A stretch of 64,000 bases of DNA from Azospirillum lipoferum (GTDB lineage Bacteria; Pseudomonadota; Alphaproteobacteria; Azospirillales; Azospirillaceae), in NCBI RefSeq assembly GCF_024170005.1, contig NZ_JALJXJ010000011.1:124001-188000 (forward strand), in the 5' to 3' direction. Position numbers and translations under genes: made by a program. The notes beneath the pieces were generated by a model. It was not told the DNA's origin. It saw only the letters and a program-made list of their open reading frames with translations, and did no database searches. Below, in pieces: positions 50,644 through 58,785 of this stretch (positions within the stretch are counted from its first letter, which is position 1; each line of letters opens with the position of its first letter).

Positions 50644-51789
50644 TTACGCCACCCGCCGCGTCAGGTGGTTGTCCCACCGGAAGGCCGGTGCCTTGCGCTC
50701 CGGCCCTGCCTCGGCGCTGACCGACACCGGCTCGATCACGCCGAGCCCGCTGGTCGCCAGATAGCCTTCGCCGCTCGGCGCCAGACCGCAGCCGTCTGCC
50801 AGCGCAGTGGAACCCAGCCATGCCCCATCCGTCGCGCTCCACAGCCCGATGATCCCACCCATCGGCGAACTGGCGGCGACGGTTTTGCCGTCCGACGCCA
50901 CGCTGCCGACATAGCCTTGCATGCGCGACAGGACATCCTCCGGCGTATCGAACAGGCGGACGGCGCCGCTGCCGGGGCGGTGGGCACCGGCCAGGGGCTG
51001 GAGCATGCCGATCGGCCGCTCGTCCTGCACGCCGAAGGCGATTCCGCCATCGTCCAGCAGGGCGATGTGGCGCATGCCGAGATTCGCGTGCTCCTCCGGC
51101 AGGCGGACCTTGTCGAGCAGCTTGCCGGTCGCCGCCTCGACATAGGTCAGCGAGCTGTCCATGCTGTCGAGATTCAGCTTGGCCCGACCGGTGTCGGGGT
51201 GGGTGATGACCCCGCCGTTGGCGACGGCCAGTGTCGTGCCGTCGCGCATCAGGATCAGCTCGTGCGGTCCCAGCCCATGGGTGGGGATGGCGCCGATGCG
51301 GCGGTAATTGTCGGTGGCGTCATAGACGCCGATGGCGCCCTCTTCGCGCAGGACATCGTCCTCGGCGACATAGAGGGTGCGACCGTCGGCGGAATAGTCG
51401 CCATGGCCGGTGAAGCGGCGGTCGTCCGGCGCCCGCACCACCGGGCCGGGAGTGCCGTCGGCCAGCGACAAGGTCTGGAACCAGCGGCCGGGGCGGCGGG
51501 CGAAGACGGCGGCCTCCGCCATGCCTGGCCGGGAAACGATGCCGTGGGCACGGCCGGGGGTGGCGGTGGTGAACAGCACCTTGCCGGTCCGGTCCAGGGC
51601 GGCGACGCCGAAGCTCGGTTCCGCCCCGGCGGTGGCATAGGCATTGAGGTAGAGTGTGTCGGCATCCGCCGCCTGGGCTTTGCCGGTCAGCACGGCCAGC
51701 AGCCCACCGCCTGACAAGCTGGCGACCAGCCGCCCACCAAAAACGCGTCCGGCCAGCACGCCCAGGATGTTCCTGCGGTCGACCGCCAT
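50644..51789 (-). CDS. DUF1513 periplasmic beta-propeller-like protein
   Basis: A 381-residue protein typical of the last gene of imelysin/di-heme iron clusters. The N-terminus contains RRNILGVLAGRVFGGRLVASLSGGGLLAVLTGKAQA, a Tat-like signal. The rest has repeating strands with RGRAHGIVSR-like, GHGDYSADGRTLYVAEDD, HGLGPHELILMRDG and HANLGMRHIALLDDGG motifs, as in seven-bladed propellers. It starts 2 bases after the upstream imelysin stop. Its exact role in iron uptake is unknown. Confidence 0.85.
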   Translation of the reverse strand: MAVDRRNILGVLAGRVFGGRLVASLSGGGLLAVLTGKAQAADADTLYLNAYATAGAEPSFGVAALDRTGKVLFTTATPGRAHGIVSRPGMAEAAVFARRPGRWFQTLSLADGTPGPVVRAPDDRRFTGHGDYSADGRTLYVAEDDVLREEGAIGVYDATDNYRRIGAIPTHGLGPHELILMRDGTTLAVANGGVITHPDTGRAKLNLDSMDSSLTYVEAATGKLLDKVRLPEEHANLGMRHIALLDDGGIAFGVQDERPIGMLQPLAGAHRPGSGAVRLFDTPEDVLSRMQGYVGSVASDGKTVAASSPMGGIIGLWSATDGAWLGSTALADGCGLAPSGEGYLATSGLGVIEPVSVSAEAGPERKAPAFRWDNHLTRRVA

Positions 51790-51791
51790 CG

Positions 51792-52907
51792 TCAGTCCCC
51801 GTCCAGTTCGTTGAAGCCCAGTGTGATGTCCAGCAGCGGGGCCAGCGTGCCCAGCATCTCCACCCGTGCCGCCTTGGCCAGCCGCAGCGCGCTTTCGGTC
51901 TTCTTGCGGGCGGCGGGGTCGGTCACCGCCTTGTTCAGCGGACCGGGGATCGCCTCCACCGCGCTGATCGCGGCGGCGAAGCTCTCATCGATCGCCTGCT
52001 TGGCGGTGGCGCCGTCGTCGTTGGCCGGCAGCAGCGAGACGAAGCCCGGCCCGCCATGCTCACCCATCAGCAAAGCGCGCAACCCTTCCAGGTTCAGCAC
52101 GATGTTGCGGAGCGACCGGCCGCTGCGCAGCGCCTCCACCACCATCGGCTTGGCGTCTTCGATGCTTGTGCCAAGCGGCGCCATCATCTTTTGGTCGATC
52201 ACCACCTGCATCGCGGTGATGGCCGAGGAATAGAGGGTGTTCACCGCCTCCAAGGCATTGGGGCCGAGGACGGTCGCCTGTCCGCCTGCGAGCGGTGCCT
52301 CCAGATCCTTCCAGCCGTCACGCGCTTCGGTGGCAATGGTCAGGATGTTGCGGGCGGCGGCGGCGGCGAGCTTGGCGCGATACTGCTTGGCGTCGCTGCC
52401 GGTGAAGCCGTCGGCGGTGACGCCTTCGTCGAACAGCAGCCGCTCCAGCACGGTCAGCCCCTGCACCGCTGCGCTCTGGCGGGCCAGCGCACCGGGCTCC
52501 AGCAGCTTCGGGTCATGGTCGCGCAGGATCTGGCCGATCTGACGCTGGACGACGCCCGGCCGCTCCGGCCAGAAGGACATGCGGTCGGCCCGCAGACTCA
52601 TGGTCAGCGGGCCGGGGCGCAGATGCTGTACGGCGGCCCAGCCATCGGTAACCTTGGTGTGGGCGGCGCGTGCCGCGTCAAGCCCGGCGGCCGTGGGGCC
52701 GGCGGCGAAGCGGTCCAGCGTCTCCACATAGGCGGTGGATGCTGCCACCAGCGCCTCGAAGCGCGGCAGGGCGTGGGTGCGGACCATCCCGCCGAGGAAG
52801 ACGGCGTCCTTGTCCGGCTGGCGGGCGGCGAAGGCCGGCGTCCGCGGCAGCAGAGCCGCCACGGCGGCAGCGGCCGACATCAGTCCCAGCACTATGCGGC
52901 GTCGCAT
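51792..52907 (-). CDS. Imelysin family protein (second copy)
   Basis: A 371-residue periplasmic protein with a signal peptide (MRRRIVLGLMSAAAAVAALLPRTPAFA). The two-bundle imelysin fold is inferred from the AHTKVTDGWAAVQHLRPGPL and LTVLERLLFDEG segments. The family GxHxxE motif reads GLTVLE here, so the His is absent, unlike the copy at 56068. It lies between the di-heme gene (52 bases) and the DUF1513 gene (2 bases), in the standard order of such clusters. It likely binds iron or partners with the di-heme protein. Confidence 0.86.
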   Translation of the reverse strand: MRRRIVLGLMSAAAAVAALLPRTPAFAARQPDKDAVFLGGMVRTHALPRFEALVAASTAYVETLDRFAAGPTAAGLDAARAAHTKVTDGWAAVQHLRPGPLTMSLRADRMSFWPERPGVVQRQIGQILRDHDPKLLEPGALARQSAAVQGLTVLERLLFDEGVTADGFTGSDAKQYRAKLAAAAARNILTIATEARDGWKDLEAPLAGGQATVLGPNALEAVNTLYSSAITAMQVVIDQKMMAPLGTSIEDAKPMVVEALRSGRSLRNIVLNLEGLRALLMGEHGGPGFVSLLPANDDGATAKQAIDESFAAAISAVEAIPGPLNKAVTDPAARKKTESALRLAKAARVEMLGTLAPLLDITLGFNELDGD

Positions 52908-52958
52908 ACGATCAAATCCCTTCTGCCTTTGACGTGGATCGAAGCCCCCGCCCCTCCT

Positions 52959-54452
52959 TTACAAACCCAGCACGTAACGCACCAGCCGTTTCCGCTCCGC
53001 TCCCGGCATCGACATGAAGCGGTCCTTCGCCGCTTCCGCCTCGCCGCCGTGCCACAGGATCGCTTCGGTGACGCTGCGGGCGCGGCCGTCATGCAGCAGG
53101 GACAGCTGACCGTCCTTGGCCGCCAGCCGGTTCAGACCCCACAGCGGGGTGGTGCGCCAGTCCGATCCCTTCGCCTCGCCCATCGGCAGCCGGTCGCCCA
53201 GTCCGGGGCCGAGGTCGTGGAGAAGCATGTCGCTGTGCGGGAAGATGTCGCGGCTGGACAGGGCGGGATGCCCGGCATCCTCCCCCGTGCGCCAGGACGG
53301 GCGGTGGCAGGCGGCGCAGCCGGTATCGGCGAACAGCGCCGTGCCAACCTTGTCCTTTGGCGCCTCCTGGCTGCCGTCGGGAGGCAGGTCGCGCAGGTAG
53401 CCGTCGATCAGACCAATGATCGTGCTGGGTATCTCCAGCCCTTCGAACTGCTTGGAATCGCCGTGCGGCGCGTTGCGGCAGGCGGTCTGCGCCGGGGTGC
53501 AGTCGCCCCAGGGCTCCGGATAGCTCGGGGTCGACATGCCGATGTCGAGGCTGAAGGCCTCCGAATCCTGGTGGTCCAGGGTGGGGTGCATCGCCTTCCA
53601 GCCGAAGCGGCCGACCTGACGCCTGCCGTCCACCGTCACATGGTTCACCCGGCCAGCGATGGGACCACCGGAAGCTGCCTGTCTGGCGGCCTCGGCCTCG
53701 ATCGCATCGGCCGGGATGCGGTCGAGCAGACCCATGCCGTGAACGCGCGGCGGCACGCGGGCTGACATCACCGTCGCCTCGGCCAGCGGGCCGTAACCGA
53801 GATCCTCGACCACCGGCGTCGGGTGGCGCAGGCGGACGGTCTCGCCGTCGGGGAAGCGGACCGTCTCTTCGCGGTAGGTGACGCGCGGGCGGCCTTCGAT
53901 CACCTGACCAAGGATGCCGTTGGATTGGATCTGCCGGCCATACACCGGGTCAGCGTTCAGCTTGATCGCATAGCCGACGCCCTGGTCCCCCTTCACCGCC
54001 GGGTCGGGGGGGCGTCCGCCGGCACCGCGCGGATGGCAGGTGGCGCAGGAGCGCGCATTATAGAGCGGGCCGAGACCGTCCGCCGCCTGCGTCGCGGTGG
54101 GCGCAGCCACCCACATGCGGCGGAACAGTGCCTCGCCGATGCGGTTGTCGAGACTGTCGGCGGCCAGGGCAGCGGGGGCGGCGAGAAGGAAAAGGGCGGT
54201 CAGTGCGGCTAGGAGCGATAGACCCTCTCCCCCCCGGGGAGAGGGGGGGGACCCGCGCCGCAGGCGTGGGGAGGGTGAGGGGGCCGGCGCGCTGTCGCGC
54301 GCCGCCAAGGGGCATTCTGCCCCTTGGCAATCCCCTGGCACGGGCTGACGCCCGTGCTGCCCCCTCACCCTGACCCTCTCCCCGGGGGGAAGAGGGGAAT
54401 TTGGTTGCGGATTGTATTGGCCGGCGAAGCGGAAAGGCGTGGAATCAAGCAA
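52959..54452 (-). CDS. Di-heme oxidoreductase family (DUF1111) protein with disturbed N-terminus
   Basis: A c-type di-heme protein with two CxxCH sites (CATCH and CAACH) and family motifs NARSCATCHPRGAGG, HGMGLLDRIPADAI and GRFGWKA, expected in the periplasm. The signal peptide core LSLLAALTALFLLAAPAALA is intact, but no ATG, GTG or TTG precedes it closely. The frame stays open back to a TTG at 54452 overlapping the multicopper oxidase stop, through about 60 residues of proline/arginine-rich sequence encoded by a palindromic repeat. The true start is therefore unclear, and this end may have been reshaped by the repeat. The body (about 415 residues) looks functional. Confidence 0.82.
   Translation of the reverse strand: MLDSTPFRFAGQYNPQPNSPLPPGERVRVRGQHGRQPVPGDCQGAECPLAARDSAPAPSPSPRLRRGSPPSPRGGEGLSLLAALTALFLLAAPAALAADSLDNRIGEALFRRMWVAAPTATQAADGLGPLYNARSCATCHPRGAGGRPPDPAVKGDQGVGYAIKLNADPVYGRQIQSNGILGQVIEGRPRVTYREETVRFPDGETVRLRHPTPVVEDLGYGPLAEATVMSARVPPRVHGMGLLDRIPADAIEAEAARQAASGGPIAGRVNHVTVDGRRQVGRFGWKAMHPTLDHQDSEAFSLDIGMSTPSYPEPWGDCTPAQTACRNAPHGDSKQFEGLEIPSTIIGLIDGYLRDLPPDGSQEAPKDKVGTALFADTGCAACHRPSWRTGEDAGHPALSSRDIFPHSDMLLHDLGPGLGDRLPMGEAKGSDWRTTPLWGLNRLAAKDGQLSLLHDGRARSVTEAILWHGGEAEAAKDRFMSMPGAERKRLVRYVLGL
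54221..54397. repeat. Composite palindromic element (REP/MITE-like)
   Basis: About 177 bases of nested hairpins. Left end GACCCTCTCCCC with GGGGAGAGGG; outer arms AGGGTGAGGGGGC (54272-54284) and GCCCCCTCACCCT (54359-54371), a perfect 13-bp pair; within them three perfect hairpins: CGGCGCGC/GCGCGCCG (54285-54304), CCAAGGGGCA/TGCCCCTTGG (54305-54327) and GCACGGGC/GCCCGTGC (54338-54357). The right end repeats GACCCTCTCCCC. It lies inside the 5' end of the di-heme gene. Confidence 0.85.
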
Positions 54453-55929
54453 CGCGGATGTATCCCATCATGCCGGTGTCCTGATGTTCGATGATGTGGC
54501 AGTGGAACATCCAGTCGCCGGGATTGTCGGCCTTGATGGCGACGCGCAGCCGTTCCTTCGGTTCCAGCAACACGGTGTCGGCGTGGTGTGGCACCACCTT
54601 GCGGGCGTCGGAGGACAGCACCTTGAAGGTGTAGCCGTGGATGTGGATCGGGTGCAGGTGCGGGGTCAGGTTGGCCAACTCGAAGATATAGCTGCGGCCC
54701 TTCTCCAGCGTGACCAGCGGCGGCGGCAAACGCTCATGCCCGCCCTCCGGCCAGCTCTGTTGGTTGATCGCCCAGAAGGTCTTCGCCGACAGGCACAACG
54801 CGTCGGCATAGGGCAGGCCGGGCAGCACCGCGGCGTCGAAGCTCTGCGCTACCGCGGTGGCGGAAAAGGCAATTGGGATGATCGGCGCGTCCTTCAGATC
54901 CGGCTCCGGAATGGCGGAGGCGGGCAGGGCGCGCGGCTTGAAGCGCTTGTTGGGCAGCCCGGGGCCGACGGCGCGGAAGGTGGCGAGCGGCCGGGGCTCC
55001 GCCGAATAGACGTTGGTCAGCCGCAGGGTCTGGCCGGCCTTGGCGGGGGCGCGGAACAGCACGTCGATGCGCATCGCCGGCCCCATCGGCCACCCGTCCA
55101 GCGGGCGGGGCGGCAGCGGGTTGCCGTCGACCGCGATGATCCAGGCGTCGGCCCCCTCCACCCGCAGATCGACGACGCGGGTGCTGTCGATGTTGTAGAG
55201 GCGGGCGCGGATGTCGCCATTGGCGGGGACCTCGATCACCGGTTCGATGGCGCCGTTGACGGTCGACACACTGCCGAAGGTGCCGGCGCGCGAGGCGCCG
55301 CGGTCGGTGGTGAAGGCGCCGAACTTGCCGGACTTGTCCAGTTGCCAGTCCTTGACCAGACAGACGATGTCGGCATCGAATTTCGGTGCGTCCGGCTCCT
55401 CGACGATCAGCACGCCGGCAAGGCCGCGGCCCAGCAGCTCCACCGTGTTGCAGTGGGGATGGAAGAAGAAGGACCCGGCGTCGGGCGGAGTGAATTCATA
55501 GACGTGGCGCTCGCCGGGCTTGGTCGGCGGCTGGGTCAGGTAGGGCACGCCGTCTTCCAGGTTCGGCAGGCGAATGCCGTGCCAGTGGATCGAGGTGTGC
55601 TCGTCCAGCCCGTTCACCAGGGTGGCGCGCAGCCGCTGACCCTTGCGCATGCGGATGACCGGGCCGGGGAAGCGGTCGGCATAGGTGATCAGCGGCGACG
55701 GGTCCGCCGGTTCCGGCAGGATGCGCAGCATCCGCTGTTTGGCGACCAGTTCGACCTCGACCAGATCGCCGGCAGCGGTGATCGGCGTCGATCCGGTGAG
55801 GCCGGGCTTCAGCGCACCGGCATCGGGGGCCGCAAGACCGGTTCCGCCGAGTGCCGTCGCCGCGATGGCGGCGCCCCCGGCGCGCAGGAGAGTGCGGCGG
55901 GACAAGGCGGAGGCGGGGTGATGCGGCAT
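54445..55929 (-). CDS. Multicopper oxidase
   Basis: A 494-residue periplasmic enzyme with a Tat signal (SRRTLLRAGGAAIAATALGG). Three cupredoxin domains carry the copper ligands: HWHGI and FFFHPHC in the first part, HLHPIHIHG and HCHIIEHQDTGMM at the C-terminus, including the T1 Cys, two His and axial Met. Such enzymes oxidise Fe(II), Cu(I) or phenolics. Its place between the imelysin and di-heme genes makes ferroxidase activity the leading inference. It ends overlapping the TTG that opens the di-heme frame. The gap to the upstream imelysin holds a 15-bp inverted repeat. Confidence 0.93.
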   Translation of the reverse strand: MPHHPASALSRRTLLRAGGAAIAATALGGTGLAAPDAGALKPGLTGSTPITAAGDLVEVELVAKQRMLRILPEPADPSPLITYADRFPGPVIRMRKGQRLRATLVNGLDEHTSIHWHGIRLPNLEDGVPYLTQPPTKPGERHVYEFTPPDAGSFFFHPHCNTVELLGRGLAGVLIVEEPDAPKFDADIVCLVKDWQLDKSGKFGAFTTDRGASRAGTFGSVSTVNGAIEPVIEVPANGDIRARLYNIDSTRVVDLRVEGADAWIIAVDGNPLPPRPLDGWPMGPAMRIDVLFRAPAKAGQTLRLTNVYSAEPRPLATFRAVGPGLPNKRFKPRALPASAIPEPDLKDAPIIPIAFSATAVAQSFDAAVLPGLPYADALCLSAKTFWAINQQSWPEGGHERLPPPLVTLEKGRSYIFELANLTPHLHPIHIHGYTFKVLSSDARKVVPHHADTVLLEPKERLRVAIKADNPGDWMFHCHIIEHQDTGMMGYIRVA

Positions 55930-55963
55930 GACGGTGGTCCGAAAACTACAGGCAGGAAAAGAA

Positions 55964-56058
55964 CCGGCTCCGGTCCCGCTCCCATCACGACCTGATCGGC
56001 CCGGAAGGGAAGCTCTGGGAGGACGGTCCTGCGCGGGAGGGCACGGGACCGGAGCCGG
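55964..56058. repeat. Long-range perfect 15-bp inverted repeat
   Basis: CCGGCTCCGGTCCCG (55964-55978) and CGGGACCGGAGCCGG (56044-56058), separated by 65 bases, fill the gap between the imelysin and multicopper oxidase genes. In RNA they would form a strong stem closing a 65-base loop. Confidence 0.75.
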
Positions 56059-56067
56059 GGGAACCGG

Positions 56068-57342
56068 TTACTTGGCGACCTTCGACGGGTCGTCGAGGCT
56101 GTCGGAGCCCTTGACCTCGACCGAAACGCCGAGGGCGGCGACGGCGCCTTCCAGCGCCTTCTTCTGGGCGACCAGACCGTCGATACCGTTGGAGACCAGC
56201 TTGTTGCCCTCGTCGTTGTCGGCGGCGATCATCTGGTCGTAGGCCATCTTGCCGCTGTCGGCGGTGTCCTTGATCGCCTGCATCGCCTTCATGGTGTTGG
56301 CCATGGCGGCCTTCACCGTGGCGTCGGCGTCGGTGGACTTGGCGGCGACCAGCTGGGACAGCGACGCACCCGAGACGGTCTTGCCGTCGGTGCGCTTGTA
56401 GCTGCCGTTGTAGACGTTCACCATGCCGACTTCGTCGTAATAGTGCGAGTTGTGGGTGTTGTCGGAGAAGCAGTCATGCTCCTCCTCCGGATCGTGCAGC
56501 ATGAGGCCGAGCTTCATACGCTCACCCGCCAGCTCGCCATAGCTCAGCGACCCCAGACCGGTCAGCATGCGGGCGACGCCCTCGCTCTCCGGCGCCTTGG
56601 CGATGGAGACGCGGGCCTTGCCCTTGGCGGCCCAGTCGGCGGTCATCTCGGCCAGATCGTCGACCAGCATCTGGGTGGCGACCTTCAGATACTGGATGCG
56701 GCGGTCACAATGACCGTTGGTGCAGTCCTTGCCCTTGGCATAGTCGGTGGCCTTGCGCTCGCCGGCACCCGGACCAGTGCCATGCAGGTCCTGGCCCCAC
56801 AGCAGGAATTCGATGGCGTGGTAGCCGGTGGCGACGTTCGCCTCCACCTTGCCGGCGCCATGGAGCTTGTCGGTCAGCAGTTCCTTGGTGATCTTGCTGG
56901 CGTTGATCGTCTTGCCGCCGGCCGTGATCTTCGGGTTGGCGATGACGTTCGCCTTGGCATAGGGGTTGCTCTCGCCGCCGGCATAGCCCTCATCGACATA
57001 GTCGATCAGGCCCTCGTCCAGCGGCCAGGCATTCACCTTGCCTTCCCATTCGTCGACGATCGGGTTGCCGAAGCGGAAGGCTTCCGTCTGCATGTACGGA
57101 ACACGGGCGGCCTTCCAGGCGTCGCGAGCCTTCGCCAGATTTTCCTCGGTCGGCTTGGCGACCAGGGCGTCCACCGCCTTCTTCAGCGCCTTGGCGCCGT
57201 TGGTGGCGTCCTCATAGGCGGCATGGGCGATGTCGGCGTAGTTCTTCGCCACGTCCTTGTAGGCCGGACCGGCGGCCTGGGCACCGTACGGCAGCAGGGC
57301 AACGACGGCTACGGCGGCAAAGCCGGCAGCGCGCTTCGACAT
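56068..57342 (-). CDS. Imelysin family iron-regulated protein (IrpA/ICMP-like)
   Basis: A 424-residue secreted protein with signal peptide MSKRAAGFAAVAVVALLPYGAQA. The imelysin motif GxHxxE is intact in TGYHAIEFLLWGQD, and TEAFRFGNPIVDEWEGKVNAWPLDEGLIDYV and CFSDNTHNSHYYDEVGMVNVYNG are family segments. Relatives lie in the periplasm or outer membrane and are needed for iron uptake. GAGGAGA lies 6 bases before the ATG. It is the first gene of the iron cluster, and Fur-box-like repeats lie 42-82 bases upstream. Confidence 0.92.
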   Translation of the reverse strand: MSKRAAGFAAVAVVALLPYGAQAAGPAYKDVAKNYADIAHAAYEDATNGAKALKKAVDALVAKPTEENLAKARDAWKAARVPYMQTEAFRFGNPIVDEWEGKVNAWPLDEGLIDYVDEGYAGGESNPYAKANVIANPKITAGGKTINASKITKELLTDKLHGAGKVEANVATGYHAIEFLLWGQDLHGTGPGAGERKATDYAKGKDCTNGHCDRRIQYLKVATQMLVDDLAEMTADWAAKGKARVSIAKAPESEGVARMLTGLGSLSYGELAGERMKLGLMLHDPEEEHDCFSDNTHNSHYYDEVGMVNVYNGSYKRTDGKTVSGASLSQLVAAKSTDADATVKAAMANTMKAMQAIKDTADSGKMAYDQMIAADNDEGNKLVSNGIDGLVAQKKALEGAVAALGVSVEVKGSDSLDDPSKVAK

Positions 57343-57383
57343 GGAGGTCTCCTCGAACGTCGGTGGTCGGTAATGACAGCAAG

Positions 57384-57424
57384 TGCGACTTATTCTCAGC
57401 GAATAACGGCGCGAATCATTCTCA
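57384..57424 (-). promoter_or_regulatory. Fur-box-like direct repeat
   Basis: Two sites share the pattern GCGA.T.ATTCTCA: TGCGACTTATTCTCA (57384-57398) and CGCGAATCATTCTCA (57410-57424), 26 bases apart. Each matches roughly 10 of 14 defined positions of the TGATAATnATTATCA half of the Fur consensus. A short TTATTC/GAATAA palindrome lies between them. Iron-dependent repression of the imelysin operon is the natural reading. Confidence 0.55.
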
Positions 57425-57533
57425 CTGTCAAGCCCTATCCGGGTTGGGGATACTCGGGAAAGCGCGTTTCGGCCGTGCCGCGTCGATATGTCCCGCCCGA
57501 CCGTTCCGCGGACGGCGGGATCGCAGCAGTTCC

Positions 57534-58679
57534 TCAGCCTTGGCCCAACGCCCCGGCCAGATCGTCATAGAGGTCGTCGGGCGACTCCAGCCCGACCGAC
57601 AGGCGCAGCAGGTCGCCCGGCACGGGGGAACTCGGGCCTTCGATGCTGGCGCGATGCTCGATCAGGCTTTCCACCCCGCCAAGCGAGGTGGCGCGGCGCC
57701 AGATGCCGACGCGGGCAGCGGTGTCGATGGCGGCCTGGGTGCCGCCCTTCACCCGGATGGACAGCATGCCGCCATAGCCGCCACTCATCTGCCGCGATGC
57801 GATGCCGTGGCCGGGGAAGCCGGGCAGGCCGGGATAAAGCACGTCGGCTACCTGCGGATGGGCGGACAACCGCTCCGCCAAGGTCATGGCGGCGGCACTC
57901 TGCCAGCGGACGCGGGCGAACAGAGTACGCAGGCCGCGTTGCAGCAGCCACGCCTCGAAGCTGCCGAGGATACCGCCCTGCTGGGTCTGCACCGCCTTGA
58001 TGCGGCCCCAGAACTCGTCCTTGCGGGCGGCGGTCAGGGTACCGGCGACGACGTCGGAATGGCCGTTCAGGTATTTGGTTGCCGAATGCATGACGATGTC
58101 GGCGCCCAGTTCCAGCGGCCGGGTCAGCACCGGGGTCGCCACCGTGCTATCCACCGCCAGCCACGCCCCGGCCTCGTGCGCCAGTTCGGCGACGGCGGCG
58201 ATGTCGGTGACGGTCCACAGCGGATTGGCCGGGGTCTCCACCCAGACCAGCCGCGTCTGGCCGGGGCGGAGTGCGGCGCGCACCGCGTCGGTGTCGCTGA
58301 TGTCCACCCCTTCGACCTTCAGGCCCCAGCGGGTGGCGGGCCCATGCACCCAATTGCGGAAGGCCCAGTACATTACGTCGGGCACCAGCACATGGTCGCC
58401 GGGGTCGAGCGCCTGGAACACTGCGGTCGCCGCCGCCATGCCGGAGGCGAACAGCAGCGTGTCGGCTCCCTTCTCCAGTTCGGTGATGGTCCTGGCCGGA
58501 ATGTCGAAGGTCGGGTTGTCAGCGCGGGCATAGACCCGGCCGCGGCCATAGCCGTTGTCGGGATCCCGGACATAGGTGGTGGACGGATGGATCGGCGGGA
58601 TAACCGCGCCGCTTGCCGCGTCCTCAAAGCCCAGGGCGCCGGCGGCGATGGTTTCGGGACGGTGGGGACGGTCGGTCAT
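57534..58679 (-). CDS. metC: Cystathionine beta-lyase / trans-sulfuration PLP enzyme
   Basis: A 381-residue PLP-dependent Cys/Met metabolism enzyme. It shows SGAVIPPIHPSTTYV, the FASGMAAATAVF phosphate loop, DSTVATPVLTRPL and the PLP lysine in HSATKYLNGHSD. The family also includes cystathionine gamma-synthase and gamma-lyase; beta-lyase is favoured by overall similarity but not proven. The ATG at 58679 is chosen over the longer frame, which lacks homology. It lies 106 bases downstream of the AbrB-type gene on the same strand. Confidence 0.85.
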   Translation of the reverse strand: MTDRPHRPETIAAGALGFEDAASGAVIPPIHPSTTYVRDPDNGYGRGRVYARADNPTFDIPARTITELEKGADTLLFASGMAAATAVFQALDPGDHVLVPDVMYWAFRNWVHGPATRWGLKVEGVDISDTDAVRAALRPGQTRLVWVETPANPLWTVTDIAAVAELAHEAGAWLAVDSTVATPVLTRPLELGADIVMHSATKYLNGHSDVVAGTLTAARKDEFWGRIKAVQTQQGGILGSFEAWLLQRGLRTLFARVRWQSAAAMTLAERLSAHPQVADVLYPGLPGFPGHGIASRQMSGGYGGMLSIRVKGGTQAAIDTAARVGIWRRATSLGGVESLIEHRASIEGPSSPVPGDLLRLSVGLESPDDLYDDLAGALGQG

Positions 58680-58785
58680 TGCCGAGGCACTCCGGGATCG
58701 GACGTGAGGGGGGATTGAAGATACGCCCCGGACCGGCGCTGGCGCAACGTCCCGTCCCGGCAATCCGCCCCTCATCCCAAAAACG

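Noticed and set aside
58680..58785. A SAM-type riboswitch before the MetC-type gene
   Set aside because: The 106-base gap shows no conserved core or pairing I could recognise.
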